A DNA stretch of 38,159 nt from Strigomonas culicis (lineage: Eukaryota; Euglenozoa; Kinetoplastea; Trypanosomatida; Trypanosomatidae), in the NCBI GenBank assembly GCA_000482145.1, contig AUXH01000127.1:1-38159 (forward strand), written 5' to 3'. The position numbers and the translations under genes are program-made. The notes beneath the pieces were generated by a model that was not told the origin of the DNA, did not search any database, and saw only the letters and a list, made by a program, of their open reading frames with translations. Shown one piece after another: positions 7,405-16,811 of the stretch; positions within the stretch are counted from its first letter, which is position 1; each line of letters begins with the position of its first letter.

Positions 7405-8739
7405 TTACTTCTTCGGCTGCGACCGCAGGAAGCTGAAGCGCGCGAAGTACTGTTCCTCCGGCAGGAAGATCTCCTTCGCGACCGGCAGCGCCGTGCCGGC
7501 CTCGTAGAGGGCCTTGATCTTGGGGAACTCGGCCAAAAAGTCGATGCCGCGCGTGAGGCTGGGCGTGCACGCGTGCAGCCGCACGAGCGCGGGCAGGAAG
7601 TGGAGGTCGGCCAGATCGGGCCGCGCGCCGCCGTGGAAGGGCCCCTCCGCCGGCAGCAGCCGCTCCACCTCCGCCATGCCCTCCCGCAGGTCCTTCGCGC
7701 CCTCGTCGTTGAACTCCGTGTTGCGCAGCACCTGATGCAGGGCGTAGTAGGTGACGTCGGACGCCTTCTCGTGGTAGTAGTCGAGCTCGTAGCGCGCCTT
7801 GGGGTCCGTCGGCAGCAGCCCCGCCGCGGGGTGCGTCGCCGCGACGTAGAGGAGGATGGGCCAGCTCTCGTGCAGTGTGAGGTCCGCCGTGCGGAGAGTA
7901 GGCACCGTGCCGCGCGGGTTGACGCGCTGGTACCACGCCGGGGCCGCGACGAGGTCGACCTGCGCCAGCTCGTGCGGCACCTGCGCCACGGCGAGGCCGA
8001 GCCGCACCGCGTCGCTGAAGGTGCTGGGCGGGTAGTAGTACAGCAGCGGGACGCCCTTGGCGGCCGCGACAGAGGTCGGCACGTCCGCCGGCGCGTACCG
8101 CGCGTAGGACGCGAGCACCTCCGCCGGCGGCGGGAAGCGCGCGGAGACGGAGGGGCGCTGGCGGCCGACCGCCCACAGCCGCTTCAGCGCCGGCGCGCGC
8201 GCCCACACGTCGATGCCGGCGTGGTAGGGGAGGAGGATCTGGAAGCGGAGGAGGAAGGGCAGCACCGCGGCATCGGCGATGGAGAAGTAGTCGTCGAAGA
8301 AGAAGTGGCCGCCGACGCTCTGGCTCTCGGCCACGATGCCGTCGATGTACGCCGCGTTGGCGTGGTAGGCCTCGACCTTCTCCGCGCTCCGCGGGTCGCG
8401 CAGAAGGGTGTAGCCGGCTGAGATCAGGTCGCCGACCTGCGACAGGAAGAACTCGATGCGGTGGGTCTCCTCCGGCGTGCGGCCCATCAAGGACGCGCCC
8501 GGCAGCACCGCGTCGAGGTACTTGGCGATGAGCAGGGACTCGTACACCATGTCGCCGGCGGGCGTCTGCAGGCTGGGGACGGTGCCGGCGGGGTTGATCT
8601 TGAGGTACCAGTCCGGCATCTCGCCGCCCAGTGGCACGTCGACGCGCTCGAAGGCAGACGGACTCATCTGCTTCTCCGCGAGCACGATCTCTGCGCGGTG
8701 GACGAAGGGACAGATGATGTTGCTGTAAAGCTTGTACAT
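7405..8739 (-). CDS. TDR1: Thiol-dependent reductase with tandem GST domains (TDR1/Tc52-like)
   Basis: A 444-residue cytosolic-type protein; the ATG at 8739 gives MYKLYSNIICPFVHR, directly at the first thioredoxin fold. It has two complete GST units: domain 1 at about 1-215 and domain 2 at about 226-435. Each keeps the glutathione-binding signature: NPAGTVPSL with YES in domain 1, NPRGTVPTL with HES in domain 2. Two fused omega-like GST domains are the hallmark of trypanosomatid TDR1 and T. cruzi Tc52, which carry out trypanothione/glutathione-dependent thiol transfer and can reduce pentavalent antimony and dehydroascorbate. Domain 1 has Cys10 in a CPFV motif, so it is monothiol like omega GSTs. 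Domain 2 has no cysteine at the matching site (YYPPSTFS), so it is probably structural or uses another mechanism. The family call is strong; enzymatic detail is inferred. Confidence 0.88.
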   Translation of the reverse strand: MYKLYSNIICPFVHRAEIVLAEKQMSPSAFERVDVPLGGEMPDWYLKINPAGTVPSLQTPAGDMVYESLLIAKYLDAVLPGASLMGRTPEETHRIEFFLSQVGDLISAGYTLLRDPRSAEKVEAYHANAAYIDGIVAESQSVGGHFFFDDYFSIADAAVLPFLLRFQILLPYHAGIDVWARAPALKRLWAVGRQRPSVSARFPPPAEVLASYARYAPADVPTSVAAAKGVPLLYYYPPSTFSDAVRLGLAVAQVPHELAQVDLVAAPAWYQRVNPRGTVPTLRTADLTLHESWPILLYVAATHPAAGLLPTDPKARYELDYYHEKASDVTYYALHQVLRNTEFNDEGAKDLREGMAEVERLLPAEGPFHGGARPDLADLHFLPALVRLHACTPSLTRGIDFLAEFPKIKALYEAGTALPVAKEIFLPEEQYFARFSFLRSQPKK

Positions 8740-9462
8740 GGTGTCAGGAAGGTGGGGGTGGTGTGGTGGTGGCAAGAGTTTTTTTTTTCTGTGGGAGGAG
8801 AGAGTCAGAGTGCGAGAGAAGGAGCTGTATTTAGTATACTGCACAGATGCACAATCGCAGGTAAGAGGTACCGGAGTATTCTTTTTTATCTACATGAGAT
8901 CGTGTGCATGTTTTTTTTTTTTGCTTTTCATCCGCTCATCAGTAAAGAAGAAAAGAAGATCAAGTAGATCACGATTTAACACCACTTCAATGAAGTATAA
9001 AAACAATAATAAAAAAAGAGTGTAGTTAAATGTCTTTTTTTGCCGACACAAAGACAATCAGGGGAGTGTGCTGTATCCACACGCATGCTTGTATGTATTT
9101 TTGCTTTGGTATTACCCAGTGGCATTCATGCAGCCGACACACATATATGCAGTGGCGTAGCTTCAATACCTGTAGTCTTGAGATGATGACTTCTTACACA
9201 TTTTCATTTTTTTTTAGTATTATAGAGTTATTACACTAGAATAGTGAATATGCTAAAAAAAAAAAAGAAACCCTGAGTAGGAAAATATAAAATAAGCATT
9301 TTTTAGTTTTTAAACACACATAAATATATATTATATATGTATTATATATGTATTATTCTTGCGCTATTACCATTATGTAATCAACTGCAATTAGGTACGA
9401 GCAAGAGTTATATGAGTATTATGAACTGTGCCAACACGCGGCACAAAGCGAGCTACGTGGCT
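8740..9462. other. AT-rich spacer between PAD-like copy 1 and the reductase
   Basis: Contains the 3' UTR of the first PAD-like transporter and the 5' UTR of the reductase. Many A/T homopolymers and a short TA-rich patch near 9325-9355 are present. No gene or structured RNA could be supported. Confidence 0.7.
8789..8832 (-). promoter_or_regulatory. Candidate SL splice acceptor, TDR1-like gene
   Basis: On the minus strand a 30-base C/T-rich tract runs into CCTCCCACAG, with AG at 8790-8789. No other AG occurs between it and the ATG at 8739, so a 5' UTR of about 49 nt is predicted. Confidence 0.65.
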
Positions 9463-11472
9463 TTAGAAGGGCTTCTTTTCCTCCTCTTCATGGTCGGGAT
9501 GGTTTGCATCGCGATTGCAGTTCGCATCCTCGTCTGGCAGCGCGTTCAGGTTCGCCCTGTTCACGTAGGCGTCCTCGCTGCGCTTGTCCTTTTCGCAGCG
9601 GCGGACGTAGCGCGTGTAGCGGATGTGTGCAAGCGTCAGCAGCACGAAGGCGACCACGCAGAGGCCGATGGAGACCACGATCGGGACGAGGATGCACTCG
9701 CGCGACTTGCAGTCAGTGCCAGTCTCCTGCAGCTTGACGCGCATCTTGTCCACCATGTAGCCGAACAGGAAGCGGTTGAAGCAGACGACGGAGACCACCG
9801 TCGTGGCAGAGCTGAGGATGTAGTAGATGGAGAGGTGCGTGCTGTACAGCGAAGGGAAGGTCACCGCGCAGGTGCTGTAGAAGAAGCCTTCCTTGATGTA
9901 GATGATAATATAGGGCAGCAGCAGCGTCTTGCCAGGAAGCACAAGAATCAGAATGCCGCCGATGATGCCCATAATGGAAGGGATGGGCAGCGCGAGGGTG
10001 ACCAGCAGGCGGCGCTTGCCCTCCGGCTGCCGCTGCACGTACGCCTCGAAGATGCCCACCGCAATGCGGCCGAGGGCACTGCCGACGCCGAGAAAAGCGG
10101 TGTAGAGCGTGGACAGCTGTGTGCTGCGGCTCTTGCCGGTCATGGCCACGTAGATGGTACCCGAGTTGTACGTGACAATGGAACCAATGGAGGCCTGCAG
10201 AATGAAGCCCAAGTAGATGAGGTAGACATCCGCGCGGCGCAGCGCGTCCCAGATGGTGCCCGGGTACTTGGGGTCCGTGTACTTCACGGCGTTTGGATCC
10301 ACATAGGCAGCGTACGTGTTGATGGCTGCTGTCTCTTCCGCGGCCGCCGCGTCCACGGCGATGGCCATCTTCTTCTTCTTCTTGGCGGCCAGCAGCCCCT
10401 TTGCGCGGTGTTTGTCCGCGAGTGACTTGTCCTCCACGTGCGCCTCCACCGCGGCGGCGGCAGGCTTCGCAGCGGGTGCGGCATCGTCCTCCTCCTCCCC
10501 CTCGTCCGCCTCGCTGTCGCTGTCCAGCACCAGCTCCGGGCTCGGCTCGTCGATGCCGCCGAGGCAGCGCAGCGGCAGCGCCATGAAGCCGTAGCTGCAC
10601 ATGAGCACGCAGACGATGGAGCCGATGCCGTAGCGCGCGTGCCTGCTGACATTCACGTAGGCCACAATAGGGGCGGAGGTCGCACAGAAGATGATGAGGG
10701 CCACCGCGACCACGTAGCCGATGATGAGCCGCGGCATGGGCACATTTTTACTGTTGTACACCACCACGAGGGACCGCGCCGCCTCCTTTTCCTGCGGCGT
10801 CATGTGGCGCCCGCGCCACCAGTTCACCACGTAGGGCGGCAGCACAAGCACAAAGCAGCTGACAAACGACACGAGCGTGCAGAAAACCATCACAAAGTAC
10901 AGAAAGGCGCCGAGGTTCCCGGAGAAAAAACTGGAGTAGATGGACGCGAATACGGAGCTACCGAGGCCCGTCATGACCTTCGCCAGACCCAGCACCGGGC
11001 CGCGGTTGCGCGGGAATGTCTGCTGCAGGATCACAATGGACGCCGCGTCGAAGAGACCGGAGCACGTGTTCATGATCGCGTAGAAGACGCAGATGAGCAG
11101 CAGATTGCCCTGCATGACGTTGTTGAACACCAGGCTGAGGCAGAGGCAGCCGACGATGCCGGTGACGAGCGCCAGCAGCAGCAGCGGCGTGGGCCCCATG
11201 CGCTCGTACACCACCGCGTAGGGCAGCACAAAGTAGTGGAACAGAACGCTGATGGTGCTGATCGTGCTCTGATCGCCCGCGCTGAAGCCATAGCGGCTCG
11301 TGAACTGCGGCGTGAAGAGCTCGAAGGTGTAGACAATGGAAGTGCCGGTGCAGCAGAAGAGGCAGCAGAGCAGCAGACAGAAGCGCTGCTGCTCGTCGAT
11401 GATGTGCAGGTGCTTGTGCTGGCGCTCCTCCAACCGCTTGGATTGATCAAAAAATCGTTTAAAAGGGTTCAT
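9463..11472 (-). CDS. PAD-like Nodulin/MFS transporter, array copy 1
   Basis: A 669-residue membrane protein; the ATG at 11472 gives MNPFKRFFDQ and matches the starts of copies 2 and 3. About 14 hydrophobic segments are visible: six, then two, a long soluble loop, then six. Segments 4-5 carry FPRNRGPVLGLAKVMTGLGS, the conserved Nodulin-like MFS motif (FP-x-x-RGPV-x-x-x-x-K-x-x-x-GLG). In T. brucei this family is represented by the PAD proteins, surface carboxylate transporters that sense differentiation signals and also lie in a tandem array. The loop at about 314-390 is acidic, then carries a KKKKK stretch, and ends in a block conserved in all four copies (KYTDPKYPGTIWDALR). The C-terminal tail is charged (HEEEEKKPF). 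The transporter family is secure; the substrate and the PAD assignment are inferred. This is the last copy transcribed and the most diverged. Confidence 0.85.
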   Translation of the reverse strand: MNPFKRFFDQSKRLEERQHKHLHIIDEQQRFCLLLCCLFCCTGTSIVYTFELFTPQFTSRYGFSAGDQSTISTISVLFHYFVLPYAVVYERMGPTPLLLLALVTGIVGCLCLSLVFNNVMQGNLLLICVFYAIMNTCSGLFDAASIVILQQTFPRNRGPVLGLAKVMTGLGSSVFASIYSSFFSGNLGAFLYFVMVFCTLVSFVSCFVLVLPPYVVNWWRGRHMTPQEKEAARSLVVVYNSKNVPMPRLIIGYVVAVALIIFCATSAPIVAYVNVSRHARYGIGSIVCVLMCSYGFMALPLRCLGGIDEPSPELVLDSDSEADEGEEEDDAAPAAKPAAAAVEAHVEDKSLADKHRAKGLLAAKKKKKMAIAVDAAAAEETAAINTYAAYVDPNAVKYTDPKYPGTIWDALRRADVYLIYLGFILQASIGSIVTYNSGTIYVAMTGKSRSTQLSTLYTAFLGVGSALGRIAVGIFEAYVQRQPEGKRRLLVTLALPIPSIMGIIGGILILVLPGKTLLLPYIIIYIKEGFFYSTCAVTFPSLYSTHLSIYYILSSATTVVSVVCFNRFLFGYMVDKMRVKLQETGTDCKSRECILVPIVVSIGLCVVAFVLLTLAHIRYTRYVRRCEKDKRSEDAYVNRANLNALPDEDANCNRDANHPDHEEEEKKPF

Positions 11473-12342
11473 GTGAAGGAAAGGAATGTAAAGCAAGAGT
11501 AGTGAATATATTTGAAATTGTTAGTAATTGACTTTTTCTAGATCTTTGGTGGTATAGTGAGAGATCCTTTCGTCAAGCGAATGGAAAACAACACCTGTAA
11601 TAATAATAAAAAGGAAGAAGAGATGTGGGGGAGAGAGATACGAAGTGCTTCATTAGCCGACGGTATATCCACAGCGCAGAAAGAAGAGCAATATATGTAC
11701 ATATAAAAGTAACAACTGAAAGACAAACATAAAGGCACACTTCAGTTCTCTGTTGACGATAAATAAGAAGAAAATTTCATTTCGTCAATCCATATTTACT
11801 ACAAACTTTCCTAATTGAAATCATAAACAATAACAAAACCAAAAAGACTGTCATAGAAAATAACTACAACAAAGAGAACAAATGATGCCTAGAGATGAAA
11901 GGAGCTGGTAAGTAAACAAACAAAAAAGGAAGAAAGGATAACAAGAAAAAACAATTAACAACAGTGAGACGCTCTTGCGGACGTATTGAAGAGAAGAAAG
12001 AAAGAAACTAACTATAAAAAAAAAGGAAAGGTGCTGCCGTTTTGAAAAAAAAAAACATATATGTGTTGATATGGACGAATACAAGAAAACAACATATATA
12101 TGTATGTTTAAGGGCATATGACATACAATTTTGTTTTGATTTGGTTTCCACACTTCCACATAAATACTGAAGAAAAGCATTATTTTTGCCTGTTCTTCTT
12201 CTTCCACTCCAGTGAAGTGGTGGCGGACACGGTACAAACAGGCGCGATACAGGGGGGGACGAGTGGGCGCCACCCATCCGCCCGCGGCGGGCCGTGCGCC
12301 CCGTGTCCGTGTGGAGGATAGGCTCCTCTGCCGAGGTGCCGT
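11473..12342. other. Spacer between PAD-like copies 2 and 1
   Basis: The part next to the copy 2 stop (about 12195-12342) is unusually GC-rich and stays open in the same frame as copy 2 beyond its TAG. The rest is AT-rich. On the minus strand no AG occurs from 11531 to the ATG of copy 1 at 11472, so its 5' UTR is probably at least 59 nt. No other gene was seen. Confidence 0.65.
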
Positions 12343-14307
12343 CTACAGTGTGGGCTCCGCGCCCCCCTGCGGCACCATCGCGCGGTCAGCCGCGGCCCTG
12401 TCCCGCTCGCAGCGGCGGACAAACCGACTGTAGCGGATGTGCGCGACGATGAAGAGCACGAAGGCCACTGCACAGAAGCAGATAGAGACGACGATGGGCG
12501 TGAGGATGCAGTCCCGCGACGTACACTCGCCGCTCAGGTGCAGCTCGTCGCGCTTCTTGTCCACCATGTAGCCGAACAGGAAGCGGTTGAAGCACACGAC
12601 GGAGACCACCATCGTGGCACAGCTGAGGTTGTAGTAGATGGAGAGGTGCGTGCGGTACAGTGAGGGGAACACAATGGCGCAGGTGCTGTAGAAGAAGCCC
12701 TCCTTGAAGTAGATCATAATATAGGGCAGCAGCAGCGCACCTCCAGGCAATATGAGGATGAGGATGCCGCCGATGGTGCCGATGATGGCGGGGACCGGCA
12801 GTACCATGGTGACCAGCAGACGGCGCTTGCCCTCCGGCTGCCGCTGTACGAATGCCTCGAAGATGCCCACCGCAATACGACCGAGCGCACTGCCGATGCC
12901 GAAGAAGGCGGTGTAGAGCGCGGACAGCTGTGTGCTGCGACTTCTTCCGGTGCGTGCCACGTAGATGGTACTGGCGTTGTAGGTAACAATGGTGCCGATG
13001 GAGGCCTGCAGAATGAAGCCCAGGTAGATAAGGTAGATGTCGACGTGGCGCAGCGCGTCCCAGATGGTGCCGGGGTACTTGGGGTCCGTGTACTTGATCG
13101 CGTCGGGGTCCATGTACGCCGCGTACAGGTGTGCTTCCCGTTTGCCCGTATTGCTGTACTCGAGGTCGACCACGTCCACGTTCATCTCGACCATCTCGCC
13201 GCGCTTCTGCACATCCTTGTCCACCAGTCCGGCGACCTCCGCGTGGGGGGCCGCCGGCAGCGCGGCGCGGGTGCTGGCGTGCTCTCGCATGGTGGTCGGC
13301 TCCGTGTCAAGCGTGGACGACGCAGAACGAGGCGCCGCCGCGCCGTCGCCCGCCCGGTCCACATCCAGCGCCGGGCTCGGCTCATCCACGCCGCCGAGGC
13401 AGCGCAGCGGCAGCGCCAGGAAGCCGAAGCTGCAGACCATCAGACAGGTGAGGGCGCCGATTGCGTAGCGCGCCTGCTGGCTGATGCCCATGTACGCGAT
13501 GATGGGCGACGACGTGGAGAAGAAGAGAATGAGAGAGATGACGATGGTGTAGCCGATGGCGAGCCGCGGCACAGGCACGTTCTTGCTGTCGTAGACCACC
13601 GAGAGCGACCGCGAGGTCTCCTTCTCCTCCTCTGTCATGCATCGCTCGCGCCACCAGTTCAACGCGTAGGGCGGCAGCACAATCACGAAGCAGCCGACGA
13701 GTGACACGACCATGGCGTAGACCATCACGAAGTAGAGAAAGCCGCTGAGGTTGTCAGCGAAGAGATTGGAGCTGATGGACGCGAATACGGAGCTGCCGAG
13801 GCCCGTCATGACCTTCGCCAGGGCGAGCACCGGGCCGCGGTTGCGCGGGAAGGTATGCTGCAGCGTCACGATGGACACGGTATCCAAGAGGCCGGAGCAC
13901 GTGTTCATGAACGCGTAGAAGACGCAGATAACGGTGAGGTTGCCCGGTATGACGTTCTGGAAGACGAGGCCGAGCCCCAACATCCCAATGAAGCTGGTGC
14001 CCAAGGACATCAGCAGCAGCGGCGCCGGCCCCATGAGCTCGTAGATAACGGAGTGGGGTACCATGAAGCTGCAGAAGACATTGCCCACCGTGCTGATCGT
14101 GCTGAGGTCGCCCGCACTGAAGCCATAGCGCGTGCTGAACTCTGTGGTGAAGAGCTCGAAGATGTAGACAATGGAGACACCGATGCTGCAGAAAAGGCAG
14201 CAGAGAAGCAGACGGCACCGCTGCAGTTCGTCGATGATGTGGAGATGCTTGCGCTGGCGCTCCTTCAGTGTGTGGGTCCAATCGAAAACACTTTTAAAGG
14301 GGTTCAT
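12343..14307 (-). CDS. PAD-like Nodulin/MFS transporter, array copy 2
   Basis: A 654-residue protein starting MNPFKSVFDWTHTL at 14307. It has the same 14-segment layout and the FPRNRGPVLALAKVMTGLGS motif as its neighbours. The loop at about 309-399 is specific to this copy (DVDRAGDGAAAPRSASSTLD...) and leads into the shared AAYMDPDAIKYTDPKYPG block. The segment before the last membrane helix reads ECTSRDC, grouping it with copy 3. It shares long identical DNA blocks with copy 3 (118 bp and 94 bp). The tail is short and ends GGAEPTL at a TAG. It is presumably a plasma-membrane carboxylate or related solute transporter; the substrate is unknown. The predicted 5' UTR is only about 5 nt. Confidence 0.86.
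   Translation of the reverse strand: MNPFKSVFDWTHTLKERQRKHLHIIDELQRCRLLLCCLFCSIGVSIVYIFELFTTEFSTRYGFSAGDLSTISTVGNVFCSFMVPHSVIYELMGPAPLLLMSLGTSFIGMLGLGLVFQNVIPGNLTVICVFYAFMNTCSGLLDTVSIVTLQHTFPRNRGPVLALAKVMTGLGSSVFASISSNLFADNLSGFLYFVMVYAMVVSLVGCFVIVLPPYALNWWRERCMTEEEKETSRSLSVVYDSKNVPVPRLAIGYTIVISLILFFSTSSPIIAYMGISQQARYAIGALTCLMVCSFGFLALPLRCLGGVDEPSPALDVDRAGDGAAAPRSASSTLDTEPTTMREHASTRAALPAAPHAEVAGLVDKDVQKRGEMVEMNVDVVDLEYSNTGKREAHLYAAYMDPDAIKYTDPKYPGTIWDALRHVDIYLIYLGFILQASIGTIVTYNASTIYVARTGRSRSTQLSALYTAFFGIGSALGRIAVGIFEAFVQRQPEGKRRLLVTMVLPVPAIIGTIGGILILILPGGALLLPYIMIYFKEGFFYSTCAIVFPSLYRTHLSIYYNLSCATMVVSVVCFNRFLFGYMVDKKRDELHLSGECTSRDCILTPIVVSICFCAVAFVLFIVAHIRYSRFVRRCERDRAAADRAMVPQGGAEPTL
13758..13875 (-). 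repeat. 118-bp block identical to 16262-16379
   Basis: Base-by-base comparison finds no difference between this block of copy 2 and the equivalent block of copy 3. It covers segment 5 and the RGPV motif. Only a few mismatches then separate it from a further shared run of about 50 bp at higher coordinates. Confidence 0.9.
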
Positions 14308-14972
14308 AGTGCCTTAAGTGAAGACGATGGTCACAGAGATGAGTAGGAGAGAGAAACGAAAAAGTAAAAAGAAATATATAAAAAAGTGAATAATCGTCGT
14401 GCGAGATAATTGTGAGATGAGTAGGGAATTATACCTCTAAACAAGACGAAGCAGAGTGAGAAGACGGAGAAGACACGTGCGAAAATTTGCGTATTCTATC
14501 ACAGAAGCGTGATGGAATCATAGAGAGAGAGAGAGAGAGGACATAGTGGCAGAGCCACAGAGACCAAGTGAGGCACAGGCGTGTAATGCAGTGACATTGG
14601 AAGCCAAACAAAATGGCTGGAGGACCAACCAATGGTTGTTCATCCATATACGAATCCGATACGAAAAAAAAACTAAAAATCAATTAGATGTTTTTTTTTT
14701 CTTTTTAAGAAAGCTTACGGGGAAATTGAGAAAAAAAAAGAGATTCAAGTCAACTAAAGAACCTTCACTCTGCATATGTACACACACACATATATATACA
14801 TACACATATAAATATATATATATATAAAGGGACACTCATGTATACTTGCATTATGCTAGTAATGATTTTCACCACCATTCAAGGTGCTGATTCATTACTT
14901 AAGAGGTGTAAACATAATTCAACAATGTTTATTAAGCATTTAATCATGGACTCCACGACGCGCCTCAGACTG
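14308..14972. other. Spacer between PAD-like copies 3 and 2
   Basis: AT-rich, with a short GA repeat (about 14523-14539) and a TA-rich microsatellite (about 14800-14826). Immediately upstream of copy 2 is a clear splice-acceptor candidate. No coding signal was seen. Confidence 0.7.
14313..14385 (-). promoter_or_regulatory. Candidate SL splice acceptor, PAD-like copy 2
   Basis: On the minus strand a C/T-rich tract (about 14385-14325) is followed by the first AG at 14314-14313. No AG occurs for about 120 bases upstream of it. The AG lies only 5 nt before the ATG at 14307. Copy 3 has the matching AG and CACTATG context at 16817-16816. Confidence 0.6.
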
Positions 14973-16811
14973 TTACGCATTGCTACCCTCCACTTTCGTC
15001 AGAGGTTCGCTGTCGGCCTGCTTCTGTGCCTCGCAGCGGCGGACGTACCGGCGGTAGCGGATGTGCGCCGTCACCAGCAGCAGCGACGACGCGGCGCTGA
15101 GGCAAGTGGCGACGATGATGGGCGTGAGGATGCAGTCCCGCGACGTACAGTCGCCGGTGAGCTTCAGCTCATCGCGCTTCTTGTCCACCATGTAGCCGAA
15201 CAGGAAGCGGTTGAAGCAGATGACGCACACCACCGTCGTCGCGGAGCTGAGGTTGTAGTATATGGAGAGGTGCGTGCGGAAGAGCGAGGGGAACGTCACC
15301 GCGCAGGTGCTGTAGAAGGCACCCTGCTTGAAGTACACGAGAATGAACGGCAGCAGCAGCGCATCTCCAGGTAATATGAGGATGAGGATGCCGCCGATGG
15401 TGCCGATGATGGCGGGGGCAGGCAGCGCCATGGTGACCAGCAGGCGGCGCTTGCCCTCCGGCTGTCGCTGCACGAATGCCTCGAAGATGCCCACCGCAAT
15501 ACGACCGAGTGCACTGCCGATACCAAGAAAAGCGGTGTAGAGCGCGGACAACTGTGTGCTGCGGCTCTTGCCCGTCCGTGCCACGTAGATGGTACTGGAG
15601 TTGTACAGGACGATGGAGCCGATGGCGCCCTGCAGAATGAAACCAAAATAAATGAGGTAGAAATCCACGCCGCGCAGCGCGTCCCAAAAGGTGCCCGGGT
15701 ACTTGGGGTCCGTGTACTTGATCGCGTCGGGGTCCATGTACGCGGCATACGGTTCCAGCGCGCCACCGAGCTCTCTGTCGCTGGCCTCGCTCGCAACAAC
15801 GTCCGCGTCGGCGACGATGGGCTCTGTGAGCGACTTCCGCTGGCCCTCCGCGGGTTGGCCCGCCACCTCCAGCGCCGGGCTCGGCTCGTCCACGCCGCCG
15901 AGGCAGCGCAGCGGCAGCGCCATGATGCCGTAGCTGCACAGCAGGAGACAGGTGATGGTGCCCAGCACGTAGCGCGCCTTCTGACTGACAGTCAGGTACG
16001 CAAGAATGGGCGACGACGTGGAGAAGAAGAGAATGAGAGAGATGGCGACCGCGTAGCCGACGGCGAGCCGCGGCACAGGCACGTTCTTGCTGTCGTAGAC
16101 CACCGAGAGCGACCGCGCAGACTCCTTCTCCTCCTCCGTCATCTGCCGCTCGCGCCACCAATTCAGCACGTAGGGCGGCAGCACAAGCACAAAGCAACTG
16201 CTGAGCGCCACGACCATGGCGTAGACCATCACGAAGTAGAGAAAGCCGCTGAGGTTGTTAACGAAGAGATTGGAGCTGATGGACGCGAATACGGAGCTGC
16301 CGAGGCCCGTCATGACCTTCGCCAGGGCGAGCACCGGGCCGCGGTTGCGCGGGAAGGTATGCTGCAGCGTCACGATGGATGCCGCGTCGAAGAGACCGCC
16401 ACACGTGTTCATGAACGCGTAGAAGACGCAGATAACGGTGAGGTTGCCCGGTATGACGTTCTGGAAGACGAGGCCGAGCCCCAACATCCCAATGAGACCC
16501 GCCACGGTGGCCAAGAGCAGCAGCGGCACCGGCCCCATGAACTCGTATACGACCGCGTAGGGCATGAGAAAGTAGCAGAAGCAGGCACCGACCGTGCTGA
16601 TCGTGCTGAGGTCGCCCGCACTGAAGCCATAGCGCGTGCTGAACTCTTTCGTGAAGAGCTCGAAGGTGTAGACGATGGAGACGCCGGTGCAGCACAGGAG
16701 GCAGAAGAAGAGCAGACGGCACCGCTGGAGCTCGTTGATGATGTGAAGATGCTTGCGCTGGCGCTCCTCCAGCGTGTGGGGCCAGTCGAAAGCTTTTTTA
16801 AAGGGGTTCAT
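14973..16811 (-). CDS. PAD-like Nodulin/MFS transporter, array copy 3
   Basis: A 612-residue protein, the shortest of the four, starting MNPFKKAFDWPHTL at 16811. It carries the Nodulin-like motif FPRNRGPVLALAKVMTGLGS and the same 14 hydrophobic segments. The central loop is short (about 307-360) and ends in the shared KYTDPKYPG block. The loop before the last helix reads DCTSRDC (as in copy 2), but the helix that follows (TPIIVATCL) matches copy 4, a sign of mosaic history. The tail ends KVEGSNA. It is probably a surface solute transporter of the PAD type. Its 5' flank resembles that of copy 2 for about 25 bases upstream of the ATG. Confidence 0.86.
   Translation of the reverse strand: MNPFKKAFDWPHTLEERQRKHLHIINELQRCRLLFFCLLCCTGVSIVYTFELFTKEFSTRYGFSAGDLSTISTVGACFCYFLMPYAVVYEFMGPVPLLLLATVAGLIGMLGLGLVFQNVIPGNLTVICVFYAFMNTCGGLFDAASIVTLQHTFPRNRGPVLALAKVMTGLGSSVFASISSNLFVNNLSGFLYFVMVYAMVVALSSCFVLVLPPYVLNWWRERQMTEEEKESARSLSVVYDSKNVPVPRLAVGYAVAISLILFFSTSSPILAYLTVSQKARYVLGTITCLLLCSYGIMALPLRCLGGVDEPSPALEVAGQPAEGQRKSLTEPIVADADVVASEASDRELGGALEPYAAYMDPDAIKYTDPKYPGTFWDALRGVDFYLIYFGFILQGAIGSIVLYNSSTIYVARTGKSRSTQLSALYTAFLGIGSALGRIAVGIFEAFVQRQPEGKRRLLVTMALPAPAIIGTIGGILILILPGDALLLPFILVYFKQGAFYSTCAVTFPSLFRTHLSIYYNLSSATTVVCVICFNRFLFGYMVDKKRDELKLTGDCTSRDCILTPIIVATCLSAASSLLLVTAHIRYRRYVRRCEAQKQADSEPLTKVEGSNA
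16262..16379 (-). repeat. 118-bp block identical to 13758-13875
   Basis: Partner of the identical block in copy 2. A second perfect match of 94 bp lies nearby (16402-16495 here, 13898-13991 in copy 2). Confidence 0.9.

Noticed and set aside
11851..12273. 140-codon minus-strand frame in the spacer after PAD-like copy 2
   Set aside because: It lacks an ATG with splice signals, is AT-rich over most of its length, and simply continues the copy 2 frame past its stop. It is kept only as a finding about possible tail loss.
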